Below, one piece after another: positions 34,917 to 42,614 of a stretch of 64,000 nucleotides of DNA; position 1 is the first letter of the stretch, and every line of letters begins with the position of its first letter. The position numbers and the translations under genes are program-made. The stretch lies in the NCBI GenBank assembly GCA_903825035.1, contig CAIJYV010000021.1, positions 80,367 to 144,366 of the forward strand, read 5' to 3'. This stretch comes from an uncultured Actinomycetes bacterium. Lineage in GTDB: Bacteria; Actinomycetota; Acidimicrobiia; Acidimicrobiales; RAAP-2. The notes under the pieces are model-generated. The model was not told the origin of the DNA, did no database searches, and was given only the letters and a program-made list of their open reading frames with translations.

Positions 34917-35403
34917 CTCTCCACTCCATTCTCTGCAACTTGAGGGACTCGTCTCGGTGCATCGATCGCCCCTCGCCCGTCTCCACAAAACCAATCTTTT
35001 CATAGAAGGCAATAGCTCGCTCTTGCGACACGGTCACAAAGAGGTTCAATGACTCGCCACCCTCATCGCGGCACCATTGTGCGAGCGCTTGCATCAGTAA
35101 TTTCGCGGCGTTCGTCCCTCGAGCACTCGGGGTGACAAAAAGTCCATAGAGCCAAAAAGTTTCTGGGTACTCGTCGTTGAGCCCGCCAGACATTGATCCG
35201 ACTAGGCGATCGCCCTCAAAGGCGAGGTAGAGGGGTCTTGCGTCATCGCTCACGCGATCCTGCCACTTGCCGTCCGGCCAGGCGGACGCCAGTGGATACG
35301 TGTCTCCGTAGGCCTCTGGTGAGTCGAGCAGCGCCTCTAAGCGGTGTGCGCGATAGATCGACCAATCAGACCAGCCCGCGCGCCGAACGAGGATTTCACT
35401 CAC
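34909..35403 (-). CDS. GNAT family N-acetyltransferase
   Basis: A 164-residue acetyltransferase with a complete GNAT fold: WSIYRAHRLEALLDSPEAYG at the N-terminus, then LYGLFVTPSARGTNAAKLLM (acetyl-CoA loop) and RAIAFYEKIGFVETGEG. The EAFG-like N-terminus is frequent in small-molecule or polyamine acetyltransferases; the substrate is not established. The GTG start overlaps the PaiB-like stop by 4 nt. Confidence 0.87.
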   Translation of the reverse strand: MSEILVRRAGWSDWSIYRAHRLEALLDSPEAYGDTYPLASAWPDGKWQDRVSDDARPLYLAFEGDRLVGSMSGGLNDEYPETFWLYGLFVTPSARGTNAAKLLMQALAQWCRDEGGESLNLFVTVSQERAIAFYEKIGFVETGEGRSMHRDESLKLQRMEWRVA

Positions 35404-36005
35404 ATGAACCTCGACGTATGTTGCTCGGTCAATGAACCAGCCGCGAGATGAGCCTTCACCGATTCGCGATCTTCGTCGAGTCGGTTCTGGCTCAACTTTG
35501 CTTTACCCTCAATACTTGATACCGCAATCTCCACCCCGACAATTGCCTTTAGTTGTTGTTGGATGAACTCGCTCGGGGCATCGTCAACCCACCACCGCGG
35601 TTGCGCACTCTCTTCGAATCGATCCGTCAGTTTTGTCACCTGCTCGAGCAACCAAGTTGAATCTTGATGAATGGTAACCGTTCCGCGTAATTCAACCATC
35701 GCGTAGTTCCACGTAGGAACGTGGTTTGGGTTTTCGGTGAGACTCGGATAATAAGTCGGAGAAACGTAAGCACTGGCGGCGAGGAAAAGGCCAAGTACTT
35801 CGGAGCCGTCAACTACCTCTCGCCACCAGGGGTTGCCCTTAGCGAGATGGAGGGTGACGAACTGTCGATCCTCACTCACGACAACTGGGGTGAGAACGCT
35901 CCTCATTTCGCCATTTACGTGGATGACGAAGGAGCCAACTTGGGCTTGCCTGACGAGCGCCCAAGCTTGCTCCGCATCTTGTTGAAACTTTGGTGGCACG
36001 TACAT
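35400..36005 (-). CDS. PaiB-like FMN-binding protein
   Basis: A 201-residue protein of the FMN-binding negative transcriptional regulator (PaiB) family. It has the typical start MYVPPKF, the flavin-fold segments HLAKGNPWW and YVSPTYYPS, and VPTWNYAMVELRG. In Bacillus PaiB is linked to sporulation and protease repression and sits beside the polyamine acetyltransferase PaiA. Here it overlaps a GNAT gene, which mirrors that pairing. DNA binding is not evident from the sequence, so a flavin-dependent role is equally possible. Confidence 0.85.
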   Translation of the reverse strand: MYVPPKFQQDAEQAWALVRQAQVGSFVIHVNGEMRSVLTPVVVSEDRQFVTLHLAKGNPWWREVVDGSEVLGLFLAASAYVSPTYYPSLTENPNHVPTWNYAMVELRGTVTIHQDSTWLLEQVTKLTDRFEESAQPRWWVDDAPSEFIQQQLKAIVGVEIAVSSIEGKAKLSQNRLDEDRESVKAHLAAGSLTEQHTSRFM

Positions 36006-36054
36006 ACAATCAGTTTCGCAGTTTTCTCGCCCTACAGAGAGCTAGCTCGTTCGA

Positions 36055-37428
36055 TTATTTCTGTATCCGTGGAAGTCTGGCTGAGTAAATCGAGTAACCA
36101 TCCACTGTGCGCACAATCACGGTAGCAATGAGCGTCGCAGCCATCATGGGGATTGCAATATTGAATCCCCCGTGGATTAGCTCGAGAATAATCACCAACC
36201 CCGCCAAGGGTGCTTGCATCGCCGCTCCTAACATGGCGGCGGCACCAATGAGTGCGAAGGCCCCAATAGAGGCGCCGGGCCAAATGTGCAACCAGAGCGA
36301 ACCGCTCAGTGCCCCGAGTAGGGCACCGGTCGCCAATACCGGAGTCAACAGCCCACCCGCTGCTCCACTGCCAAGAGTTAACGCAGTAACGAAGGGCTTA
36401 ATAATTGCGAGTGCCGCCAAGAGTGAAAGTGCCGTTACCCCTAAGAATGCTTGATGCGCAATGTCCTTGCCGTTTCCGAAGATCTGTGGGTATTTGAATC
36501 CAATGATGCCCACCACCGCAAAGGTCAAGGGCATAATCCATAACAATCGTGTGCCACTGGGCCGAAGCATGGAGAGCCAACCGATGAGGCGGATATAGCC
36601 AACGGTGATGATGCCAAGAACAAATCCAGCCAGCACCGACCACACCATCAACGTTGCGCTGAGCTTGAAGTTAGGGATGTCCAAGTAGGTCGGACGATTA
36701 GGTAGGTAGAGCCAACCTGTGGCGGTTGCGATGAGTGAGGTCGCGAGGGCCGGCAACACTGCGGGCAGGGCAAAACTCCCGTAGAGCACTTCCGCCGCAA
36801 AGATAGCCCCGCCGAGAGGGATGTTATAAACGCAAGCAAATCCCGCCCCACCACCGCAGGCCACCAGCAGTCTTTTCTGGGCCGAGGAGAGCTTGAAGTA
36901 GTGAGAGATAAGACTTCCCGACGCGCCACCCATAAGTTTTGGTGCGGCCTCGCGTCCGATTGAAGCGCCGAGTCCGATGACGATTTCTGAAACAATCGAG
37001 GTCAGAGTTGACCGGCGCATCGAGAGCTCTCCGTCGCCTCGCCACAGCGAATCGTCAATCTCTGACTTTTCGTGCCCGAGATACTTGCGAATTAAGAACC
37101 AAGAACCGGCACCAAATGTGCCCGCCACCACAAGCGAGGTGAGGCGACGGAGATTGCTGCTGCGAGCTACTGCGTCTTGAAAACTTCCGCCGTGATAATG
37201 AAACGCGAGTCGCTCGGCCCAGGCCAAGATCATCATGAGCCCGTCACCAATGAGTCCCGTGACTATTCCGGTCACAATCACCGCTAGCCAGAAAATCAGA
37301 GAAAGGCGGGCCTCGCCATCGTGAGTGACGTTGGGTTGCTCCATTGCCCCACGCCCCGATGGCACGCGGTGCTTAATAAGCGGTTGCGGGATACGTAAGC
37401 GTTCGCTCTCGCCCTGAGGTGAGGACAT
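36055..37428 (-). CDS. CLC-family anion channel/antiporter
   Basis: A 457-residue integral membrane protein with the CLC inverted-repeat fold. Family segments are GLGASIGREAAPKLMGG (gating Glu), GGGAGFACVYNIPLGGAIFAAE and GSGAAGGLLTPVLATGALLG. The first anion-binding motif is GHEKSEIDDSL instead of the usual GSGIPEIxGAL, so the central Ser and Pro are replaced. The ATG at 37428 has AAGGG upstream. Which anion it carries is open. Confidence 0.88.
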   Translation of the reverse strand: MSSPQGESERLRIPQPLIKHRVPSGRGAMEQPNVTHDGEARLSLIFWLAVIVTGIVTGLIGDGLMMILAWAERLAFHYHGGSFQDAVARSSNLRRLTSLVVAGTFGAGSWFLIRKYLGHEKSEIDDSLWRGDGELSMRRSTLTSIVSEIVIGLGASIGREAAPKLMGGASGSLISHYFKLSSAQKRLLVACGGGAGFACVYNIPLGGAIFAAEVLYGSFALPAVLPALATSLIATATGWLYLPNRPTYLDIPNFKLSATLMVWSVLAGFVLGIITVGYIRLIGWLSMLRPSGTRLLWIMPLTFAVVGIIGFKYPQIFGNGKDIAHQAFLGVTALSLLAALAIIKPFVTALTLGSGAAGGLLTPVLATGALLGALSGSLWLHIWPGASIGAFALIGAAAMLGAAMQAPLAGLVIILELIHGGFNIAIPMMAATLIATVIVRTVDGYSIYSARLPRIQK

Positions 37429-37492
37429 CAATAACCCTTCAACAAAAAGTGATTGTGTTTATCGTAGTTCGCGAATAATCGCTCACTACTCT

Positions 37493-38257
37493 TTAACCTT
37501 GAAGTTCAGCGAGTCCCGTGATACTGGCCAACAATGATTCGGCCGTGAACTCACTCGTCGGCGCATCCTTCACCACTTGACCCAGTCGCATCACGACAAT
37601 GCGGTCGGTCACCTGGAGCACGTGCGGCAAGGTGTGCGAAATAAAAATCACGCACAGCCCACGCTTTTTGGCCTCTTCGATAACCGAAAGGACCTCCTGG
37701 GCCTGGCGAGCACCTAAGTGGTTTGTGGGTTCATCGAGCAAAATGACCTTGCGCGCCCATGAAATCGCCCGACCAATAGCAACCGCTTGACGCTGTCCAC
37801 CCGAAAGCTGCGACACCGTCCGGCGAGAGATCGGCACCGAAATACCAACCTTGGCCAAGTCTTCAAGGGCTTCGGCCTCCATGGCCTTCTGGTCCAAGAA
37901 GCCCATCTTCCCGAGCAGACCTTTCTTCATGATCTCGCGACCCAAAAAGACGTTCGATCCAATCGTGAGGTCCGGAGCCAAACCGGAGTCTTGGTAGAGC
38001 GTCTCGATACCTGAGTCAATCGCTTCTTGAGGAGACTTCCAGTCATGGTGCACGCCATCAAGGAAAATTTCTCCACTGTCGGGTTGGTGCACGCCCGAGA
38101 GTGCCTTTATCAAAGTTGACTTTCCCGCACCGTTGTCACCAACGAGGCCGATGACCTCACCGGCGAAGGCCTTGAAGGAGACCTCGGTCAGCGCTTGAAC
38201 GCTGCCGTAGCTCTTGGAGATCCTCCTTACTTCGAGAATCGCATCGCGTTCGGTCAT
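37493..38257 (-). CDS. Sugar ABC transporter ATP-binding protein (FrcA-like)
   Basis: A single-domain 254-residue sugar ABC ATPase. Walker A is GDNGAGKST, the signature is LSGGQRQAVAI, Walker B is KVILLDEPTNHLG and the H-loop is FISHT. Ribose systems normally have a fused double ATPase, whereas fructose-type FrcA is single, as here. The ATG overlaps the permease stop by 4 nt. The Q-loop region LYQDSGLAPDLTIGSNVFLGRE is intact. A fructose role is supported by the nearby ROK fructokinase gene. Confidence 0.92.
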   Translation of the reverse strand: MTERDAILEVRRISKSYGSVQALTEVSFKAFAGEVIGLVGDNGAGKSTLIKALSGVHQPDSGEIFLDGVHHDWKSPQEAIDSGIETLYQDSGLAPDLTIGSNVFLGREIMKKGLLGKMGFLDQKAMEAEALEDLAKVGISVPISRRTVSQLSGGQRQAVAIGRAISWARKVILLDEPTNHLGARQAQEVLSVIEEAKKRGLCVIFISHTLPHVLQVTDRIVVMRLGQVVKDAPTSEFTAESLLASITGLAELQG

Positions 38258-39285
38258 ACGCTCTTCCTTCCGCTGGGCCGCAGAGACTGCAAAGTCGCAG
38301 CGAGGGCAATAAAGCCACCCACCACAATCTGAGTCCAGGCTGGTGGGACGTTAATGAAAACAAGTCCGAAGGTTACGACCGTCAGAACAAATACCCCGAG
38401 CACCGTTCCGCTCATTCGACCGCGACCACCGGTCAACGATGCGCCACCGATGACAACTGCGGCAATGGCGGTTAACTCAAAACCATCGCCCGAGGTCGGA
38501 GCACCCGAACCCAACTGCATGAAGTAGAACATGCCAGTGAGACCAGCCAGGAAACCGCTCAAGATATAGACCGAGCCAACGTGGCGCTGCACGTTAATGC
38601 CGACCGCTCGAGCGGCAAAGGCATTGGAGCCGATTGCGTAGGTGTAGCGACCGTACTTCGTGAGGTGCAGCACTATGCCGGCAACAATCACAATGAGAAT
38701 TACGAAAATGGCAGGGTAGGTAAAGACCCAAATTGCTTTTGAGCTAAAGACGGCGGCGGCGGGGTCGCTGCCGACGGGTTGTCCCGAGTTGAAGAACTGG
38801 GCGAACAAGAGGGCGAATCCGAGACCAGCGCTCAAGGTCACGAGAGTGGCGACGAAGGGTACCAATTTGGCCTTGGTGATCATCAGTGCATTGAGGAACC
38901 CAACGAAGGCGCCCACGAGCCCACAGATCAGGGTGCCAACCGTGAGCACCCAGAATTGGTTGCCGTGCCCGTTCATCATTCCGTTCATTACCCAAGCGCC
39001 CAAGACGCCCGAAACGGCAACGGTTGACCCTACGGAGAGGTCAATGCCTCCGGCGACAATGACAAACATTTCGCCGACGGCGAGCAGAGCGTAACCAGAG
39101 AAGTTGGTGAAGATATTTTGGAACTCACCGACCGTAAAGAAGTAGTGGTTTCGGGAGTAGAAGTAGGTCATCAGTGCGATAAGCACGACAAAGAGCAAGA
39201 ACTGCTGATTCGAGAGGATCTCACGGACTCGATTGCGTGGTGTTTCTGGTGATGAAGTTAGGACCGGCCGGTCATTTTCTGGCAA
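38254..39285 (-). CDS. Sugar ABC transporter permease (FrcC/RbsC-like)
   Basis: A 343-residue permease with about nine to ten hydrophobic helices. It has the ribose-type motifs MFVIVAGGIDLSVGS and NAFAARAVGINVQRHVGSVYILSGFLAG, and GGASLTGGRGRMSGTVLG near the C-terminus. I prefer the TTG at 39285, which has AGGAGG at 5-nt spacing. The frame also has a GTG at 39306, but that would place the Shine-Dalgarno inside the gene. It lies downstream of the binding protein across a strong hairpin. Confidence 0.9.
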   Translation of the reverse strand: MPENDRPVLTSSPETPRNRVREILSNQQFLLFVVLIALMTYFYSRNHYFFTVGEFQNIFTNFSGYALLAVGEMFVIVAGGIDLSVGSTVAVSGVLGAWVMNGMMNGHGNQFWVLTVGTLICGLVGAFVGFLNALMITKAKLVPFVATLVTLSAGLGFALLFAQFFNSGQPVGSDPAAAVFSSKAIWVFTYPAIFVILIVIVAGIVLHLTKYGRYTYAIGSNAFAARAVGINVQRHVGSVYILSGFLAGLTGMFYFMQLGSGAPTSGDGFELTAIAAVVIGGASLTGGRGRMSGTVLGVFVLTVVTFGLVFINVPPAWTQIVVGGFIALAATLQSLRPSGRKSV

Positions 39286-39335
39286 CGTTGCCTCCTGCGA
39301 ATGCACAACTGTGCGGATTAAAACATACAGCGAAA

Positions 39336-39365
39336 TGCCGGGTGCGCCTATTGGCGCACCCGGCA
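39336..39365 (-). terminator. Hairpin between binding-protein and permease genes
   Basis: A perfect 13-bp stem (39336-39348 with 39353-39365, loop TATT) rich in GCCGGGTGCGCC and without a U-tract. Such hairpins usually protect the upstream binding-protein mRNA and reduce read-through, giving more binding protein than membrane subunits. Confidence 0.75.
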
Positions 39366-39380
39366 GTTCACCAAATTTCT

Positions 39381-40427
39381 TTACTTGGTGCGGTAGGTGT
39401 ACTTCTTCAGTACTGAAGCTGAAGTGGTAGCAGTCAAGACCTTGTTAGCCAAGGTGTTGAGGTGCTTGATTCCAGCGGCCGAAGCCGACTTGCCATTCTT
39501 CAGGTACGAAACCGCAGCCTTAACAGCCAACTGACCTTCGAGGTATGGCTGCTGAGCGATCAGAGCGGAGAATCCACCCTTGCCCAGTGCCTTAACACTG
39601 TCGGCGTACGCGTCGTAACCCACCAAGGCAACCTTGCCGAGCTTGCCCTTAGCGGTCAAAGCGGCAACGGCACCAGCGGCGTCGGTTCCGTCGATTGCGA
39701 AGATACCGGATAGGCCGCTAGCGGTACCGGCGGCACCTGGGTTAGCGGACAGAGCCTGGTTGATGTCGGAGATGGCAGTAGCCGAAACCGAGTTCGTCGC
39801 GAAGACGTTCTTCAAAACAATCTTGGGGTACTTGGCCTTGATTTCATTCTTGAAACCAGTCAAGCGGTCAGCGTCAGTTGAGGTTGAAACTGAGCTCACG
39901 CCGATAACTACGTTGTAGGTACCCGATGCGCTGTAGTTCATAGCCTTAGCCAATGCGTCAGCGGCAGCTTGTCCACCCTGAATGTTGTTTCCCGTAATCC
40001 AAGAAACGACGTTCTTCTGGTTAGCGTTGCCGGAGTCGACGTTAAAAACTGGAATGCCAGCGGCCACAAACTGACCAGTGATTGGCTGAAGGGCCTTGGT
40101 GTCAGTTGGGGCAAAGATCAGGGCGTCAGGCTTGGAGGCCAAAGCGCTCTGAAGGAATGGCAACTGAGTTGATGGTGAGTAAAAGTTGACATTTCCCTGC
40201 CACTCGAGGTTTACGCCAAGCTTCTTCGCCTCGGCCGTAGCGCCTGCGCGCATGGTCAAGAAGAATGGGTCTGAGGTAACACCGACGTTAAAGGCAATGG
40301 TGTAGGTCTTTGATGCGCCTGCAGTCTGTGCGCCCAAAGCAACCAACGAAGTAGCACCAAGCACACCGGCCAAAGCCATTGTGCTTGCGACTCGCAAAGC
40401 TCCCTTGGGGTTCTTCAATGAAATCAT
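39381..40427 (-). CDS. Sugar ABC transporter substrate-binding protein
   Basis: A 348-residue exported periplasmic-binding-protein-like sugar receptor (type I fold, ribose/fructose group). The signal peptide runs to about 37 and ends GAQTAGA-S with no lipobox Cys. The binding domain has TSDPFFLTMRAGATAEAKKLG, ALIFAPTDTKALQP and GIFAIDGTDAAGAVAAL. The ATG at 40427 follows AGGGG at 6-nt spacing; upstream in-frame codons run through the leader hairpin. It is first in the operon binding protein-permease-ATPase. Confidence 0.9.
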   Translation of the reverse strand: MISLKNPKGALRVASTMALAGVLGATSLVALGAQTAGASKTYTIAFNVGVTSDPFFLTMRAGATAEAKKLGVNLEWQGNVNFYSPSTQLPFLQSALASKPDALIFAPTDTKALQPITGQFVAAGIPVFNVDSGNANQKNVVSWITGNNIQGGQAAADALAKAMNYSASGTYNVVIGVSSVSTSTDADRLTGFKNEIKAKYPKIVLKNVFATNSVSATAISDINQALSANPGAAGTASGLSGIFAIDGTDAAGAVAALTAKGKLGKVALVGYDAYADSVKALGKGGFSALIAQQPYLEGQLAVKAAVSYLKNGKSASAAGIKHLNTLANKVLTATTSASVLKKYTYRTK

Positions 40428-40450
40428 CTGATTCCCCTTATTCATAATTC

Positions 40451-40475
40451 GGGGGGAAGAACCGTTCATCCCCCC
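40451..40475 (-). promoter_or_regulatory. Leader hairpin of sugar-binding-protein mRNA
   Basis: GGGGGGA (40451-40457) can pair with TCCCCCC (40469-40475) in the 5' leader of the binding-protein gene, between the putative operator and the ribosome binding site. Confidence 0.4.
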
Positions 40476-40479
40476 AGAT

Positions 40480-40489
40480 ACAACGTTGT
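40480..40489. promoter_or_regulatory. Putative LacI-family operator
   Basis: The perfect palindrome ACAACGTTGT has the central CG that LacI/GalR-type regulators favour. It lies about 55 bp before the sugar-binding-protein start and about 110 bp before the divergent lacI-type gene, so it could control both. Confidence 0.5.
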
Positions 40490-40564
40490 CTGAAAATTAG
40501 ACCTTTTCCGTCGCTTTGTCAAACACCATCTTTGAGGCCCTGAAATCAAGGTAATAATGGGGGT

Positions 40565-40578
40565 GTCCAATTCTGGAC
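40565..40578. promoter_or_regulatory. Second inverted repeat before the LacI-type gene
   Basis: GTCCA-ATTC-TGGAC lies 23 bp upstream of the regulator start, overlapping its leader. It may be an autoregulatory site, but it lacks the central CG, so the case is weaker. Confidence 0.3.
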
Positions 40579-40600
40579 GGAGAAACTTCGAGGGGAATCG

Positions 40601-41710
40601 TTGTCTGACATGGTCGAAACTGCACCGAGCACCGGGTCAGTTGGCGGCCGTGATCGGCGTTCAGCGCGACCGACCATTAAAGACGTCGCCCTACTGGCTG
40701 GAGTGTCACTAAAGACCGCCTCGCGGGTTATCAATGATGAGCCCACCGTTAACCCCGAACTCGCCAAGAAGGTTCGACGCGCGGCCAAGGTGCTCGACTA
40801 TCGCCCAAACCTGATTGCGCGTAATCTGCGTCGCGCCGACCGCTTTACCCACACCATTGGCCTGGTCTTGTTTGACGCCTCTAACCAGTTCTCGAGCGCG
40901 GTCCAGCGAGCCGTTGAGAATATTGCGAACGAGCGCAACATAGTCGTGATTTCCTCTTCAGTTGAAGAGGACCCCCAACGTGAAAAAGATGCCACATTGG
41001 CGTTAGCTGCTCGGCAAGTTGATGGACTGATTATTGTCCCCACGGGCGATGACCAGAGCTACCTCGCCAACGAGCAGAGTAATGGCATGAACATTGTCTG
41101 CGTGGACCGCAGCCCGCAACTGCTGCGCACCGATACGGTGGCGAGTGACAACTATGGTGGTGCCAAAGAGGCCGTTCGACATCTAATTAAACAGGGTCAC
41201 AAGAAAATTGCTTTCCTGGGCGACCGGGCGCACATTGCCACCATGATCGAGCGTCGGCGAGGTTTTCTCGACGCGCTCGAAGAGGCCGCCATTGAACCCA
41301 ACCCCGCCTTGATTGTCATTGACCTCCACACCGCCGAGGGAATCAACCACGCCGTCCGCGCTCTCTTCCAGACCGACTCGCCAACAGCACTCTTCACCGC
41401 ACAAAATCTCATTACCCTCGAGACGGTGCGCGCATTGCATCAATTGAAGCTGGAAAAACTCGTCTCTCTCGTTGGATTCGACGATTTCGCCGCCTCCGAT
41501 ATTGTCGATCCTCCAGTGAGCGTGATTGCCCAGGACCCCGCCGAAATGGGTCGACGCGCAGCGATGATGCTCTTCGAGCGAATTGACGGGAGAGTTGGAC
41601 CCGCGGAAACTGTGACAATTCCAGTGAAACTAATCATTCGAGGGTCGGGTGAGTTACCCATCTCCGAGGGCGAGCTCACGGCTCGACTCACAGAACTTAG
41701 AAAGGCCTGA
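40601..41710 (+). CDS. LacI-family transcriptional regulator
   Basis: A 369-residue repressor-type protein. The N-terminal helix-turn-helix is TIKDVALLAGVSLKTASRVIND (about 26-47), with the hinge LDYRPNLIARNL. The sugar-binding core follows, with DGLIIVPTGDD, GHKKIAFLGDR and VSLVGFDDFAASD. The TTG at 40601 has AGGGG at 5-nt spacing. It lies between the divergent sugar transporter operon and a co-directional ROK kinase gene one base after its stop. Local sugar control, probably with fructose or its phosphate as effector, is inferred. Confidence 0.92.
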   Translation: MSDMVETAPSTGSVGGRDRRSARPTIKDVALLAGVSLKTASRVINDEPTVNPELAKKVRRAAKVLDYRPNLIARNLRRADRFTHTIGLVLFDASNQFSSAVQRAVENIANERNIVVISSSVEEDPQREKDATLALAARQVDGLIIVPTGDDQSYLANEQSNGMNIVCVDRSPQLLRTDTVASDNYGGAKEAVRHLIKQGHKKIAFLGDRAHIATMIERRRGFLDALEEAAIEPNPALIVIDLHTAEGINHAVRALFQTDSPTALFTAQNLITLETVRALHQLKLEKLVSLVGFDDFAASDIVDPPVSVIAQDPAEMGRRAAMMLFERIDGRVGPAETVTIPVKLIIRGSGELPISEGELTARLTELRKA

Positions 41711-41711
41711 T

Positions 41712-42614
41712 ATGAGCGAAGCCCCCATGATTGGAGCAATCGAAGCTGGTGGAACGAAGATGGTGTGTGCCGTTGGTCGCACCTGGGAGGAGGTACGCGA
41801 CGCAGAGCGCTTCGTGGTGCCAACGACCTCAGCCGACGAAACCATGAACGAGGTCCTGGCATGGTTCGCAGCCCAGAACAGGGCAGCACCAATCTCAGCC
41901 ATCGGCGTTGCTTCCTTTGGACCCATCGATTTCGAAACGCAATCAATTGCTCCATCGACCCCCAAGATTGCTTGGCGTGGAGTTTCTTGGCGCAAGGCCA
42001 TCGACCAGGTTCTGCCTGGGGTGGCCTTTGGCTACGACACCGATACCAACGCTGCGGGCCTAGCGGAGTGGCGCTGGGGAGCGACGCAGGGAAAGAAAGT
42101 TTCGGTGTACATCACTATCGGAACGGGAATTGGTGGCGCGCTCCTTATTGATGGAGAGCCAGTCCACGGACTTCTCCACCCCGAGTTTGGCCACATGATT
42201 GTTCCGCGTCGACTCGACGACGGTTTCGCTGGGACTTGCCCTAATCACGGAGGGTGTTTAGAAGGACTCGCCTGTGGCGGCGCCGTAAAGCAACGTTGGC
42301 ACCGTACCGGAGGGCCTCAATTCCCCGCCGATCACCCCGCTTGGGACCTCGAGAGCGACTACCTCGCGGCGGCGATGGTCAATATCATCATGATTACCAG
42401 TGCCGAGAAGATCGTCCTTGGGGGTGGAGTCATGGCGGTCGAAGGACTTTTAGAAAAGGTTCAGAAGAAGACCCACCTACTCTTGGCTAACTACATTGAC
42501 CGGCCCGAGCTCACCGAAATAGGACTTCGTGACTATTTAGTGGCCCCCGGTCTCGGCAATGCCTCGGGTGCGGTGGGCGCATTCGCCCTAGGACTCGACG
42601 CTCTGGCTCAGTGA
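41712..42614 (+). CDS. ROK-family sugar kinase (fructokinase type)
   Basis: A 300-residue ROK kinase. The ATP motif is IEAGGTKMVCAVG (about 9-21) and the catalytic Asp is probably in GYDTDTNAAGLAEW. The ROK zinc motif is present in the fructokinase form: HPEFGHM, then CPNHGGCLEGLACG. It would phosphorylate fructose (or a related hexose) after import. The ATG at 41712 lies one base after the regulator stop, so the two are co-transcribed. Its end overlaps the convergent permease gene by 7 nt. Confidence 0.9.
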   Translation: MSEAPMIGAIEAGGTKMVCAVGRTWEEVRDAERFVVPTTSADETMNEVLAWFAAQNRAAPISAIGVASFGPIDFETQSIAPSTPKIAWRGVSWRKAIDQVLPGVAFGYDTDTNAAGLAEWRWGATQGKKVSVYITIGTGIGGALLIDGEPVHGLLHPEFGHMIVPRRLDDGFAGTCPNHGGCLEGLACGGAVKQRWHRTGGPQFPADHPAWDLESDYLAAAMVNIIMITSAEKIVLGGGVMAVEGLLEKVQKKTHLLLANYIDRPELTEIGLRDYLVAPGLGNASGAVGAFALGLDALAQ

